Made by a program: the position numbers and the translations under genes. Below are positions 1-6,412 of a stretch of 18,211 nucleotides of DNA, one piece after another. Source of the stretch: Candidatus Aminicenantota bacterium (GTDB lineage: Bacteria > Acidobacteriota > Aminicenantia > Aminicenantales > Aminicenantaceae); contig JAGLRY010000210.1 in NCBI GenBank assembly GCA_023135995.1, positions 1 to 18,211 on the forward strand, read 5' to 3'. Below the pieces are notes generated by a model that had not been told where the DNA came from, searched no databases, and was given only the letters and a program-made list of their open reading frames with translations. Numbering within the stretch: position 1 is the first letter of the stretch; each line of letters starts with the position of its first letter.

Positions 1-788
1 CAAAGGCGATTCAGAAAGTCATTAAGGATGGAGACCTGGCCGAAGGGAGACTTAAGGTCAAGGTCCAGGATGCCTACTCGATGCGCTCCACACCTCAAGT
101 CATTGGCGCGGCTCATGATGCTGTGGCTTGGGCCAAGGAGCAGGTGGAGATCGAGTTAAACGGAGTGGGTGACAATCCTGTCTTCTTCCCTGAGGAAAAC
201 CTCCAACTTTCCGGCGCCAATTTCCAGGGATCCCCTGTCTCATTGCCCATGGACATGGTGGGCGTGGCCATCACCATGGTGAGTGTCATGTCCGAGAGGC
301 GGATGAACAGGCTGAACCATCCCGCGCTGAGCGTGGGTTTGCCGCCATTCTTGTCAAAAGGTGCGGGAATGTTTTCCGGTTTGATGTTGAGCCAGTATAC
401 AGCGGATATGATGATCGTGGAGCAGAGGATTCTCTCTATGCCCGCTTCGATCCAATCCATCCCTGCAGCCGCGGACCAGGAAGATTTTGTCTCGATGGGC
501 ATGAACACGGCGCTAAAAAACAACCAGATACTGGATAATGCGTATGGAATCCTCGGGATCGAATTTATGGCCGCAGCTCAAGCGTTGGATATGCGAGAGC
601 GGATCGAGGAAAAGCCCTATAGATTTGGAGCTGGGACGGCCAAAGCCAAAGAGGTGATCCGGAAGTATGTCGACTATCTCGACATCGACAGACCCCTCTA
701 TCCCGATCACAATGCGATGAAAGATCTGATAGAGTCCTGCGAGATTCTCGATGAGGTTGAGGCTGTAGTGGGAAGCCTTGAAGAATAG
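1..788 (+). CDS. hutH: Histidine ammonia-lyase (aromatic amino acid lyase family), C-terminal part
   Basis: Probably catalyses non-oxidative deamination of L-histidine to urocanate and ammonia, the first step of histidine breakdown in the cytoplasm. The frame is open from base 3 (the codon begins outside the window) and gives the last 261 residues of a protein usually about 500 long. The Ala-Ser-Gly segment that forms the MIO cofactor is therefore outside the window. Visible family signatures are QDAYSMRSTPQVIGA (active-site Tyr and Arg), GDNP at nt 168-179, SGANFQGSPVS, SERRMNRL, and SIPAAADQEDFVSMG. The Glu in QED (nt 477-485) is the residue typical of histidine lyases, where phenylalanine and tyrosine lyases have Gln. 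Two spots differ from classical HutH: RSTPQ replaces RCxPQ, and AADQEDF replaces SANQEDH. A related aromatic amino acid lyase with another substrate is therefore possible. hutI, which encodes step 3 of the pathway, lies about 1 kb away on the other strand and supports the histidine assignment. Confidence 0.85.
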   Translation, partial: KAIQKVIKDGDLAEGRLKVKVQDAYSMRSTPQVIGAAHDAVAWAKEQVEIELNGVGDNPVFFPEENLQLSGANFQGSPVSLPMDMVGVAITMVSVMSERRMNRLNHPALSVGLPPFLSKGAGMFSGLMLSQYTADMMIVEQRILSMPASIQSIPAAADQEDFVSMGMNTALKNNQILDNAYGILGIEFMAAAQALDMRERIEEKPYRFGAGTAKAKEVIRKYVDYLDIDRPLYPDHNAMKDLIESCEILDEVEAVVGSLEE

Positions 789-792
789 TTTT

Positions 793-1476
793 GTGAAGAC
801 ACGATCGCTCGCCTGTATGGCTCTCCTTCTTTTCCTGTTCGCCGGTTTTTGTTCAGAGAGAACTCCTCCGCAGAAAGGAATATCTCTAGAGGGTTTTGCT
901 TCCATCTTTGATGGCGAGACACTCACAGGATGGAGAAGGTTGACCGAATCCAGTGAGAGCTCTGGAGTATGGGAAGTGGTTAATGGAACGATCGTGGCGA
1001 GTCAGACTCCCGAAGGTAAAGGGGGCCTTCTTGTGACCTTAAAGAGATACAGCGATTTTGAGGTCTATGCCGAGGTTAAAGCCAATTATCCCATCGACAC
1101 CGGCTTATTCCTGCGTGTTCAGCCCCATGTGCTCTCTTACCAGGTGACCATAGATTACAGGCCCGAAGGGGAAGTGGGTGCGATCTACTGCCCGGGAGGC
1201 GGCGATTTTCTTGTCCACAATCCTGGAGGTAAAGACCTGTGGAGAAGCGACACGTTCAACACTGTCCGGGCTCGGATCCAGGGTCAACCACCCCGGATTC
1301 AGGCGTGGATCAACGACACAAAAGTCGTGGACTTTTCCGATACTTCAGTCGAAAACGGATACAGAGTTCCCCGCGAAGGTTTTTTCGGGATCCAGGTCCA
1401 TGGCGGTTCCACTTGGGGAAAGGGCAATAAGGTCTATTTCCGCAGGCTCCTCATCAAGGAGCTAAACTCTCACTAG
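793..1476 (+). CDS. Exported DUF1080 (3-keto-disaccharide hydrolase-like) protein
   Basis: Small secreted or lipid-anchored protein with one DUF1080 domain, a concanavalin-like beta-sandwich fold found in carbohydrate-active proteins. Some members hydrolyse 3-keto-glycosides, but the substrate here is unknown. The preferred start is GTG 793, 4 nt after the hutH stop, giving 227 residues. It opens with MKTRS and then a hydrophobic stretch ending FAGFC. The Cys could be lipidated, but Phe at -1 fits a lipobox poorly. An in-frame TTG at 778 would add five residues and overlap hutH; neither start has a strong ribosome binding site. Domain signatures, numbered from GTG 793, are ASIFDGETLTGW (about 36-47), WEVVNGTIV (about 60-68), DTGLFLRV (about 102-109), AWINDTKVVDF (about 171-181), and FGIQVHGG with a terminal FRRLLIKEL. 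It is probably co-transcribed with hutH, although no functional link to histidine catabolism is known to me. Confidence 0.8.
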   Translation: MKTRSLACMALLLFLFAGFCSERTPPQKGISLEGFASIFDGETLTGWRRLTESSESSGVWEVVNGTIVASQTPEGKGGLLVTLKRYSDFEVYAEVKANYPIDTGLFLRVQPHVLSYQVTIDYRPEGEVGAIYCPGGGDFLVHNPGGKDLWRSDTFNTVRARIQGQPPRIQAWINDTKVVDFSDTSVENGYRVPREGFFGIQVHGGSTWGKGNKVYFRRLLIKELNSH

Positions 1477-1815
1477 CCATTTATCTCCCCGTTGATCGAA
1501 TTAGCGATTGATCAGATTATATGATATCAAAAACACGCTCAGTTTCCCCAGCGAGGAAACTTCGCTCGGATCCGGGCTGTCCTCACATCTCCCTTTGGGA
1601 GATATACCATGCCCGTCCAGCCCTTCTCACGGTTTTTTCCATCACATAATCTGATCACTTAATATCGCAACGAGTACGAGATTGCTAATGACGTGCGGGA
1701 TAAAACTTTAGGTGTAATTCACATCTATTGGGAGGCGCAAACCGCAAGGCGTGAGGAGTATAACACCAAATGGATGGATTGATTGGAAAACCCCTTTCGC
1801 CTCACGCCCAACGTT
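1477..1815. other. Non-coding gap between convergent transcription units
   Basis: This 339-nt stretch separates the stop of the DUF1080 gene from the hutI stop. I find no credible gene, tRNA-like fold or convincing promoter in it. Its content is two inverted-repeat structures (1509-1657 and 1730-1826), with about 70 nt of unstructured-looking sequence between them (1658-1729) and a short lead of about 32 nt after the DUF1080 stop. Confidence 0.7.
1509..1657. repeat. Nested inverted-repeat element, cloverleaf-like
   Basis: The arms at 1509-1525 and 1641-1657 are inverted copies of TGATCAGATTATRTGAT, 16 of 17 positions matching. The match continues imperfectly inward to 1534 and 1632, giving 22 of 26 in total. 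Inside are a hairpin at 1542-1560 (GTTTCC/GGAAAC), a 6-bp stem GGGCTG (1574-1579) with CAGCCC (1618-1623), and within that a perfect 7-bp hairpin ATCTCCC-TTT-GGGAGAT at 1587-1603. Together these could fold into a branched structure on either strand. It lies in the non-coding gap between convergent genes. It might be a small non-autonomous mobile element, a structured RNA, or part of a two-way transcription stop. No second copy is visible in the window. Confidence 0.6.
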
Positions 1816-1826
1816 TTACGCCTCCC
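1730..1826. repeat. Inverted repeat with GGCGTGAGG arms overlapping the hutI stop
   Basis: Left arm 1730-1756 and right arm 1800-1826 are inverted copies, 22 of 27 positions matching. The arm ends are perfect: GGGAGGCG (1730-1737) pairs with CGCCTCCC (1819-1826), and GGCGTGAGG (1748-1756) pairs with CCTCACGCC (1800-1808). The 43-nt centre has no evident gene. The right arm contains the hutI stop codon (1816-1818) and its last codons, so the repeat has either supplied or replaced the end of hutI. The GGCG-TGA-GG motif recalls intergenic repeats seen in some bacterial genomes, but I cannot assign a family. Confidence 0.6.
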
Positions 1827-1835
1827 CGTTTTTTT
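1748..1835 (+). terminator. Possible terminator for the hutH-DUF1080 transcript
   Basis: On the plus strand the GC-rich inverted repeat (inner stem 1748-1756/1800-1808, outer stem 1730-1737/1819-1826) is followed by seven T residues at 1829-1835. This resembles an intrinsic terminator for the upstream plus-strand genes, but it has an unusually long loop and lies about 270 nt after the DUF1080 stop. The minus-strand side has no comparable T-run, so it is less convincing for the hutI end. Confidence 0.3.
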
Positions 1836-3108
1836 CTGACATTACAATCCCGTCCTTGAGGACGACATTCCCATTCTTGATCACGTGTTTGATAGGATTG
1901 ATACCGAAGTGGTAGACGAGGGTGAGATAATGAGGAGCTCGACAGAGGACGAGATCCATCTTTTTCCCGACTTCCAGACTGCCTATCTCTTGATCTCTTG
2001 TCAAGGCATAGGAGGCATTGGCTGTCACCGCATTTACGGCCTCTTCTACGCCCATTTTGAGAGTGAAGACAGCCAGTTGCATGACAAAAAACAGAGATTC
2101 AGTCATAGAACTCCCGGGATTAAAATCTGTGGCCAGAGCCACGATGGCGCCCTTGTCGATGAGTTTTCGCGCCGGAGCCTTTTTGTCTTGCATGAGAAAG
2201 AACGACACACCCGGAAGGAGTGTCGCGACTGTTTGGCTCCGCGCAAGTGTATCTATACCTTCGTCTGAGATCGCGATCAGATGATCCGCGGAAACGGCCC
2301 CCTCCTCAGCGGCGAGCACAGCTCCGCCCAGAGGAGCGAATTCGTCAGCATGCAGCTTGATCTTGAATCCTTCGGCTTTGGCCGTACGGATCAGATGTCT
2401 CGTCTCTTCGATAGAGTATACGCCCTCTTCACAGAAGACATCAAAAAATTCAGCCAGTTGATTTTCCCTGACACGGGGAAGGATCTCCTGAGTCAGGATC
2501 TCGATATAATCTTCTTTCCTGGACCTGTACTCCTTAGGGACTTCGTGAGCTCCCATAAAGGTCGATACGATGTCGATGGGATGGGTGTTGTTTGCCTGCC
2601 TGATGGCATACAGCTGTTTGAGCTCATCCTCGATGTTGAGCCCGTATCCGCTTTTGGCTTCGGTCGTAGTGGTTCCATGTGTGAGCATACTGTCGAGGCG
2701 TTCAAGAGAGAGTCTCACGAGGTCTTCTCGTGTGGCTTCCCGTGTGGCATTCACTGTAGTCTGAATACCCATCCCTTTTTCCGCCAGTTGCTGGTATGTA
2801 TGTCCTTCCAGACGAAGCTTGAACTCTTCTTCCCTGCTCCCAGCAAAGGGAAGGTGTGTATGAGAGTCGACAAAACCGGGAAGGCCCACGTATCCCTGTC
2901 CATCAATGTGCTTCCCGCCATCAACCAGCTGGACGTTCTTCTTCAGGTCTTCATCTTCGCCCACAAACACGATTTTTCCTTCTGAGGAAGCGATACTTCC
3001 GTTTGCCAAAACGCCGACGTCCTTGAGGTCGTCTTTCCGTTTGGGAATCGGACCCCTGCATGTCAACAACTGGTTACAGCGGGAAACGATACAATCAGCT
3101 AAAATCAT
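1816..3108 (-). CDS. hutI: Imidazolonepropionase
   Basis: Amidohydrolase-family metalloenzyme that opens 4-imidazolone-5-propanoate to N-formimino-L-glutamate, the third step of histidine degradation, in the cytoplasm. The 430 residues are near the family norm (about 400-420). Metal-site and active-site signatures are all present: PGFVDSHTHLPFAGSRE (His83 and His85), KSGYGL (152-157), MGAHEVP (His188), KLHADEF (His253) and ATDFNPGS (Asp328). The ATG start lies inside the 3' end of ftsZ, overlapping it by 14 nt, with a GAGGA-type ribosome site about 10 nt upstream. That implies co-transcription and probably translational coupling with the division cluster. The last codons and the TAA stop lie in the right arm of an inverted repeat. 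hutU and hutG are not in the window. The family assignment is firm; the location is the odd part. Confidence 0.95.
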   Translation of the reverse strand: MILADCIVSRCNQLLTCRGPIPKRKDDLKDVGVLANGSIASSEGKIVFVGEDEDLKKNVQLVDGGKHIDGQGYVGLPGFVDSHTHLPFAGSREEEFKLRLEGHTYQQLAEKGMGIQTTVNATREATREDLVRLSLERLDSMLTHGTTTTEAKSGYGLNIEDELKQLYAIRQANNTHPIDIVSTFMGAHEVPKEYRSRKEDYIEILTQEILPRVRENQLAEFFDVFCEEGVYSIEETRHLIRTAKAEGFKIKLHADEFAPLGGAVLAAEEGAVSADHLIAISDEGIDTLARSQTVATLLPGVSFFLMQDKKAPARKLIDKGAIVALATDFNPGSSMTESLFFVMQLAVFTLKMGVEEAVNAVTANASYALTRDQEIGSLEVGKKMDLVLCRAPHYLTLVYHFGINPIKHVIKNGNVVLKDGIVMSEKNGEA

Positions 3109-4306
3109 CCAGGCTTTTCCTCACCGATGCGCGCTTGTTTCTCCGAATAAATGACGGGGTCTCATATGGCTCCCACTTCTTTTCCCAGGCTGGCCTCTGC
3201 CAGAGGGATTCACTCCCCCTGGGTTCGAATATGTAGGGTGGCGTTTCCTGCTGGACTTGGAACGGGGGAGGAGTCTTTTCCCTTTGAGGCTGGAACTCTT
3301 GCGGTGTCACGGCATCCATGGTTGGTTTAGGTTCGAAACCTGTTGCGATAACCGTCACTTTGACCATCTCTTTCATGCTCTCTTCGATCACGGTGCCGAA
3401 TATGATGTTGGCCTCTGGATGTGCCATGCCGTGGATCAATTCTGATGCCTTGGACACCTCATGCAGAGTGATATCTTTTCCACCCGTGATGTTGATGAGA
3501 ACTCCGTGAGCCCCTTCGATGGACGTGTCAATGAGAAGCGGACTGGATATGGCTTTGTGGGCGGCATCGACAGCCCTGCTCTCTCCAGAGGCGATTCCCG
3601 TTCCCATGAATGCCATCCCCATCCCCTTCATGATGGATTTGACGTCTGCAAAATCGAGGTTGATAACTCCTGGTCGTGTGATCAAGTCGGAAATACCCTG
3701 AACAGCCTGCCGCAGGATGTCATCTGCCATCTTAAAGGCATCCTGGATCGATGTATCCAGGTTAACGGTCTCGAGGAGTCTCTCGTTGGGAATGGAGATC
3801 ACCGTATCCACGGCCGTTTTGAGCTCGGCCAACCCTTCCTGAGCTTGCCGCGCTCTGATTTTTCCCTCAAACTCAAAGGGAAAAGTGATGATCGCGATAG
3901 CCAGGATATCCAACTCCGAGGCGATATTCGCCAGGATGGGAGTTGCTCCTGTCCCTGTGCCTCCACCTAAACCGGTGGTGAGAAAGACCATATCGGCTCC
4001 TTCCATGAGCTCGACAAGCTTCTCGGTGTCTTCCAAAGCAGCTTGTTTACCGAGGTCAGGCCTACCCCCTGATCCCAAACCCTTGGTCAGTTGACTTCCG
4101 ATCTGGAATTTTGTTCCTGCGTTGTTGTTGTTGAGCGCTTGAAGGTCGGTGTTGACGGCGATGAAGTCAACGCCCTCAATTCTCGCCTCGATCATTCTAT
4201 TGACAGCGTTACCTCCTCCACCTCCAATCCCGATGACCTTGATGTTGGCTCCTTCACGCTCATCCACCAAGTGAAATTTGAGTTTGCTTTTAAAATCCTC
4301 ATGCAT
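3095..4306 (-). CDS. ftsZ: Cell division protein FtsZ
   Basis: Tubulin-like GTPase that polymerises into the cytokinetic Z ring under the membrane at midcell and recruits the divisome. The 403 residues show the N-terminal nucleotide-binding motif IGIGGGGGNAVNRM (about 25-38), the tubulin signature GGGTGTGATP (114-123), and the T7 synergy loop NLDFADVK (216-223), whose Asp residues complete GTP hydrolysis in the next subunit. A Pro/Gln-rich linker spans about 328-379. It is followed by a conserved C-terminal peptide, YETPSFIRR (381-389), the docking site for FtsA. A further basic then acidic extension of about 14 residues follows this peptide. ftsZ starts 9 nt after ftsA with a strong ribosome site, and its 3' end overlaps hutI by 14 nt. 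Confidence 0.98.
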   Translation of the reverse strand: MHEDFKSKLKFHLVDEREGANIKVIGIGGGGGNAVNRMIEARIEGVDFIAVNTDLQALNNNNAGTKFQIGSQLTKGLGSGGRPDLGKQAALEDTEKLVELMEGADMVFLTTGLGGGTGTGATPILANIASELDILAIAIITFPFEFEGKIRARQAQEGLAELKTAVDTVISIPNERLLETVNLDTSIQDAFKMADDILRQAVQGISDLITRPGVINLDFADVKSIMKGMGMAFMGTGIASGESRAVDAAHKAISSPLLIDTSIEGAHGVLINITGGKDITLHEVSKASELIHGMAHPEANIIFGTVIEESMKEMVKVTVIATGFEPKPTMDAVTPQEFQPQREKTPPPFQVQQETPPYIFEPRGSESLWQRPAWEKKWEPYETPSFIRRNKRASVRKSLDDFS

Positions 4307-4310
4307 GTTT

Positions 4311-4316
4311 ACCTCC
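4311..4316 (-). promoter_or_regulatory. Strong ribosome binding site of ftsZ, overlapping the ftsA stop
   Basis: Read on the minus strand this is GGAGGT, 4 nt before the ftsZ ATG. The ftsA stop TAG (4316-4318) shares its last base with the site (TAGGAGGT). A ribosome finishing ftsA would sit on the ftsZ initiation region, which suggests coupled but strong FtsZ translation. Confidence 0.75.
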
Positions 4317-5539
4317 TATGCCTCTTTGAGCCAGTCCTTCATTTTGGCCCAGAAGCCTTTTTTTCTATCTTTAGAAAAGCCTCGATCCTTCCACTGGTTA
4401 TATCCGTAAAGGACGAGGCCCACTGACGTTGCATAATCCGGAGTGCTGACGCGATCCGCAAGCCCTCCAATGCCGCTGGGGTCACCCCGCCGAACCGGAA
4501 GGTCGAAAATGCCCTCAGCCACTTCTTCCAGACCATCCAGCAAAGCGGTTCCTCCCGTGAGCACGATGCCCGAATTCAGCGATTTTTCATAACCCATTCT
4601 CCGGATGTCATTATCGACCAGCCGGAATATCTCTTCTGCTCTTGGTTGGATGATGTCCGCTAGAAGCTGTCTGGAGAGCACGCGAGGTTTCTTGCCGCGG
4701 CCCACAGAAGGAACCTCGATGGTTTCCTGTTCTTCCACGAGCGGGCTGGACACGCATCCGAATTTTTTCTTGATTTTCTCTGCATCGGGAATGGGCGTGC
4801 GCAGTCCGACTGCGATATCGTTGGTAAAGTTGTCTCCACCGATGGGAATGACGGATGTGTACCAGAGACTTCCGCGTTCGAATATAGCGACTTCGGTCGT
4901 GCCTCCACCGATGTCGATCAAACCGACTCCAAGTTCCATTTCATCATGGGTCAGAATGGAAAAACTGGTGGCAATTTGGTTGAGAACCAGATGTTCGATC
5001 TCGATGCCGGCCCGGGTGATACAGGTCTTGAGGTTTTGAACCGATGTGATGGCCCCCGTGATAATATGGACGTTGACCTCGAGTTTGATGCCGCTCATAC
5101 CTAGAGGATCTTTGATCCCGTCCTGATCATCCACGACAAACTCCTGAGGGATAACGTGGATGATCTCTCTGTCAGGAGGGATGGAGACGGCTTTGGATTG
5201 GTCGATCACTCGCCTGATGTCTTCTCGGCTGATCTCTTTGTTTTTCCCAGAGACAGCAATAACACCTCTGCTGTTGAAGCTCTTGATGTGAGCTCCTGAA
5301 ATACCGACAAACGCCGAATCGATCTCCACGCCTGCCATGAGCTCAGCCTCTTCTTGCGCTTTCTTAATGGCATCCACAGTGGTCTCGAGATTTACCACGA
5401 CTCCCTTTCTCAGGCCTCTCGAATCGGTCGTTCCGATGCCGATGATCTCGATCTTTCTGTCTTCAGTGACTTCACCAATAATGGCAGTGATCTTTTTTGT
5501 GCCGATATCAACACCGACAATATAGCCATTTTTTGGCAT
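4316..5539 (-). CDS. ftsA: Cell division protein FtsA
   Basis: Actin-fold ATPase that tethers FtsZ filaments to the cytoplasmic membrane and helps activate septal synthesis. The 407 residues carry the N-terminal phosphate-1 motif VGVDIGTKKITAIIGE (8-23), an inserted 1C subdomain (about 85-165), phosphate-2 LIDIGGGTTEVAIF (207-220), and the adenosine motif GIVLTGGTALLDGL (324-337). The C-terminus, GFWAKMKDWLKEA, is a typical amphipathic membrane-targeting helix. Its ATG overlaps the ftsQ stop by one base (TAATG) and has a GGAGG ribosome site at 5547-5551, 7 nt upstream. It is followed after 9 nt by ftsZ, its partner. Confidence 0.97.
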   Translation of the reverse strand: MPKNGYIVGVDIGTKKITAIIGEVTEDRKIEIIGIGTTDSRGLRKGVVVNLETTVDAIKKAQEEAELMAGVEIDSAFVGISGAHIKSFNSRGVIAVSGKNKEISREDIRRVIDQSKAVSIPPDREIIHVIPQEFVVDDQDGIKDPLGMSGIKLEVNVHIITGAITSVQNLKTCITRAGIEIEHLVLNQIATSFSILTHDEMELGVGLIDIGGGTTEVAIFERGSLWYTSVIPIGGDNFTNDIAVGLRTPIPDAEKIKKKFGCVSSPLVEEQETIEVPSVGRGKKPRVLSRQLLADIIQPRAEEIFRLVDNDIRRMGYEKSLNSGIVLTGGTALLDGLEEVAEGIFDLPVRRGDPSGIGGLADRVSTPDYATSVGLVLYGYNQWKDRGFSKDRKKGFWAKMKDWLKEA

Positions 5540-6408
5540 TATTTGGCCTCCTTTATCATGCTTGGAGCAATATCTTTTGCGAATAGTTTTTGAGGCTTTA
5601 TATAGATGCGTTCCTCTAAACGCAGGTCGACATATTCCATGGGTCCGTACTGTTTAAAAATAGGTTCTTGAGCCCGATAGAGCGCCATCCTCTCATGGAA
5701 CCGGCTTTCGCCGATTATGATCCATGCGGGCGATTCTTTAAGCCGGACTTTCACGTTTTGGTATTCTGTGAGGTCTATGATAGCGATCGCTTTTTTCTCA
5801 GATGGGACCAGACTGTCCAGAAACGCCCATCCGAGATCGAGCTTTTCAGCGATATTTGCCTTGAAATTGTTGGTGTCCACGAACAGAGGAAAGTCCCAGC
5901 TAGCCAAAGAATCGACCTCTTGGAGCTTTATGCCCTCCCTGTCGATGAGGAATATACGGCTTTCTTTCAATAGAGCAGCGGGTTGTCTCTCCAGAATGGA
6001 GATCTTCAAGGTCGAGGGAAAGCTCTTCCGTACACGGACATCTTTGATCCATGGATGGACGACCAGTTTTTCTTTTAGGGTATGGATGTCAAGGATCAGA
6101 AGATTCCCCAGATGTTTCCCGTCGAGGAACAGGCGAATATCCTCTGCGATTTGTTCTTTGGGGCAGGATACTTCGATGCGGTCGACATTCAATTTATCCC
6201 AGAAGATCAGGAAGAGGTAAACTCTTTGGAAAAAAGTGAACAGTCCACCGATAAGGAGAAAACATATGAGGATGTGCCTGAATTTCAGTTTGATACGTCT
6301 CTGCACCTTCCTGGGTTTGGTCTTTTTCTCCTTGCGTCTGAAGTGCAGTGGTTCGGAAATAAAGACGTTTGCCTTGTATCTGAGCGGGGATGACGCATGA
6401 GTGGCCAT
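5539..6408 (-). CDS. ftsQ: Cell division protein FtsQ
   Basis: Bitopic inner-membrane divisome protein linking early cytoplasmic and late periplasmic division proteins. The 289 residues comprise a basic cytoplasmic tail (about 1-43, many Lys and Arg at 24-43), one membrane segment (about 44-70), a POTRA domain (about 73-141, with the LLILDIHTLKEKLVVHPWIK region typical of the family) and a beta domain ending in EYVDLRLEERIYIKP (258-272). The sequence is divergent, as usual for FtsQ, so the call rests on topology, POTRA pattern and position before ftsA. Start ATG 6408 follows the murC stop by 4 nt. The AGGAGG site at 6420-6425 is 11 nt upstream, inside the murC end. murB and ddl, often found just upstream, are absent here. 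Confidence 0.93.
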   Translation of the reverse strand: MATHASSPLRYKANVFISEPLHFRRKEKKTKPRKVQRRIKLKFRHILICFLLIGGLFTFFQRVYLFLIFWDKLNVDRIEVSCPKEQIAEDIRLFLDGKHLGNLLILDIHTLKEKLVVHPWIKDVRVRKSFPSTLKISILERQPAALLKESRIFLIDREGIKLQEVDSLASWDFPLFVDTNNFKANIAEKLDLGWAFLDSLVPSEKKAIAIIDLTEYQNVKVRLKESPAWIIIGESRFHERMALYRAQEPIFKQYGPMEYVDLRLEERIYIKPQKLFAKDIAPSMIKEAK

Positions 6409-6412
6409 CGTC

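Noticed and set aside
513..926. Minus-strand open frames opposite hutH and the DUF1080 gene
   Set aside because: They are mirror frames of genes with clear family signatures and cross the hutH-DUF1080 junction without independent support.
1492..1525. Promoter-like TTGATC and TATGAT boxes after the DUF1080 gene
   Set aside because: The spacing is 22 nt, too long for a standard sigma-70 promoter. The boxes fall in the inverted-repeat arm and no gene follows on that strand.
2281..2985. A 234-codon plus-strand open frame opposite hutI
   Set aside because: The hutI frame has every catalytic motif. The antisense translation has no domain pattern and no ribosome site that I can see.
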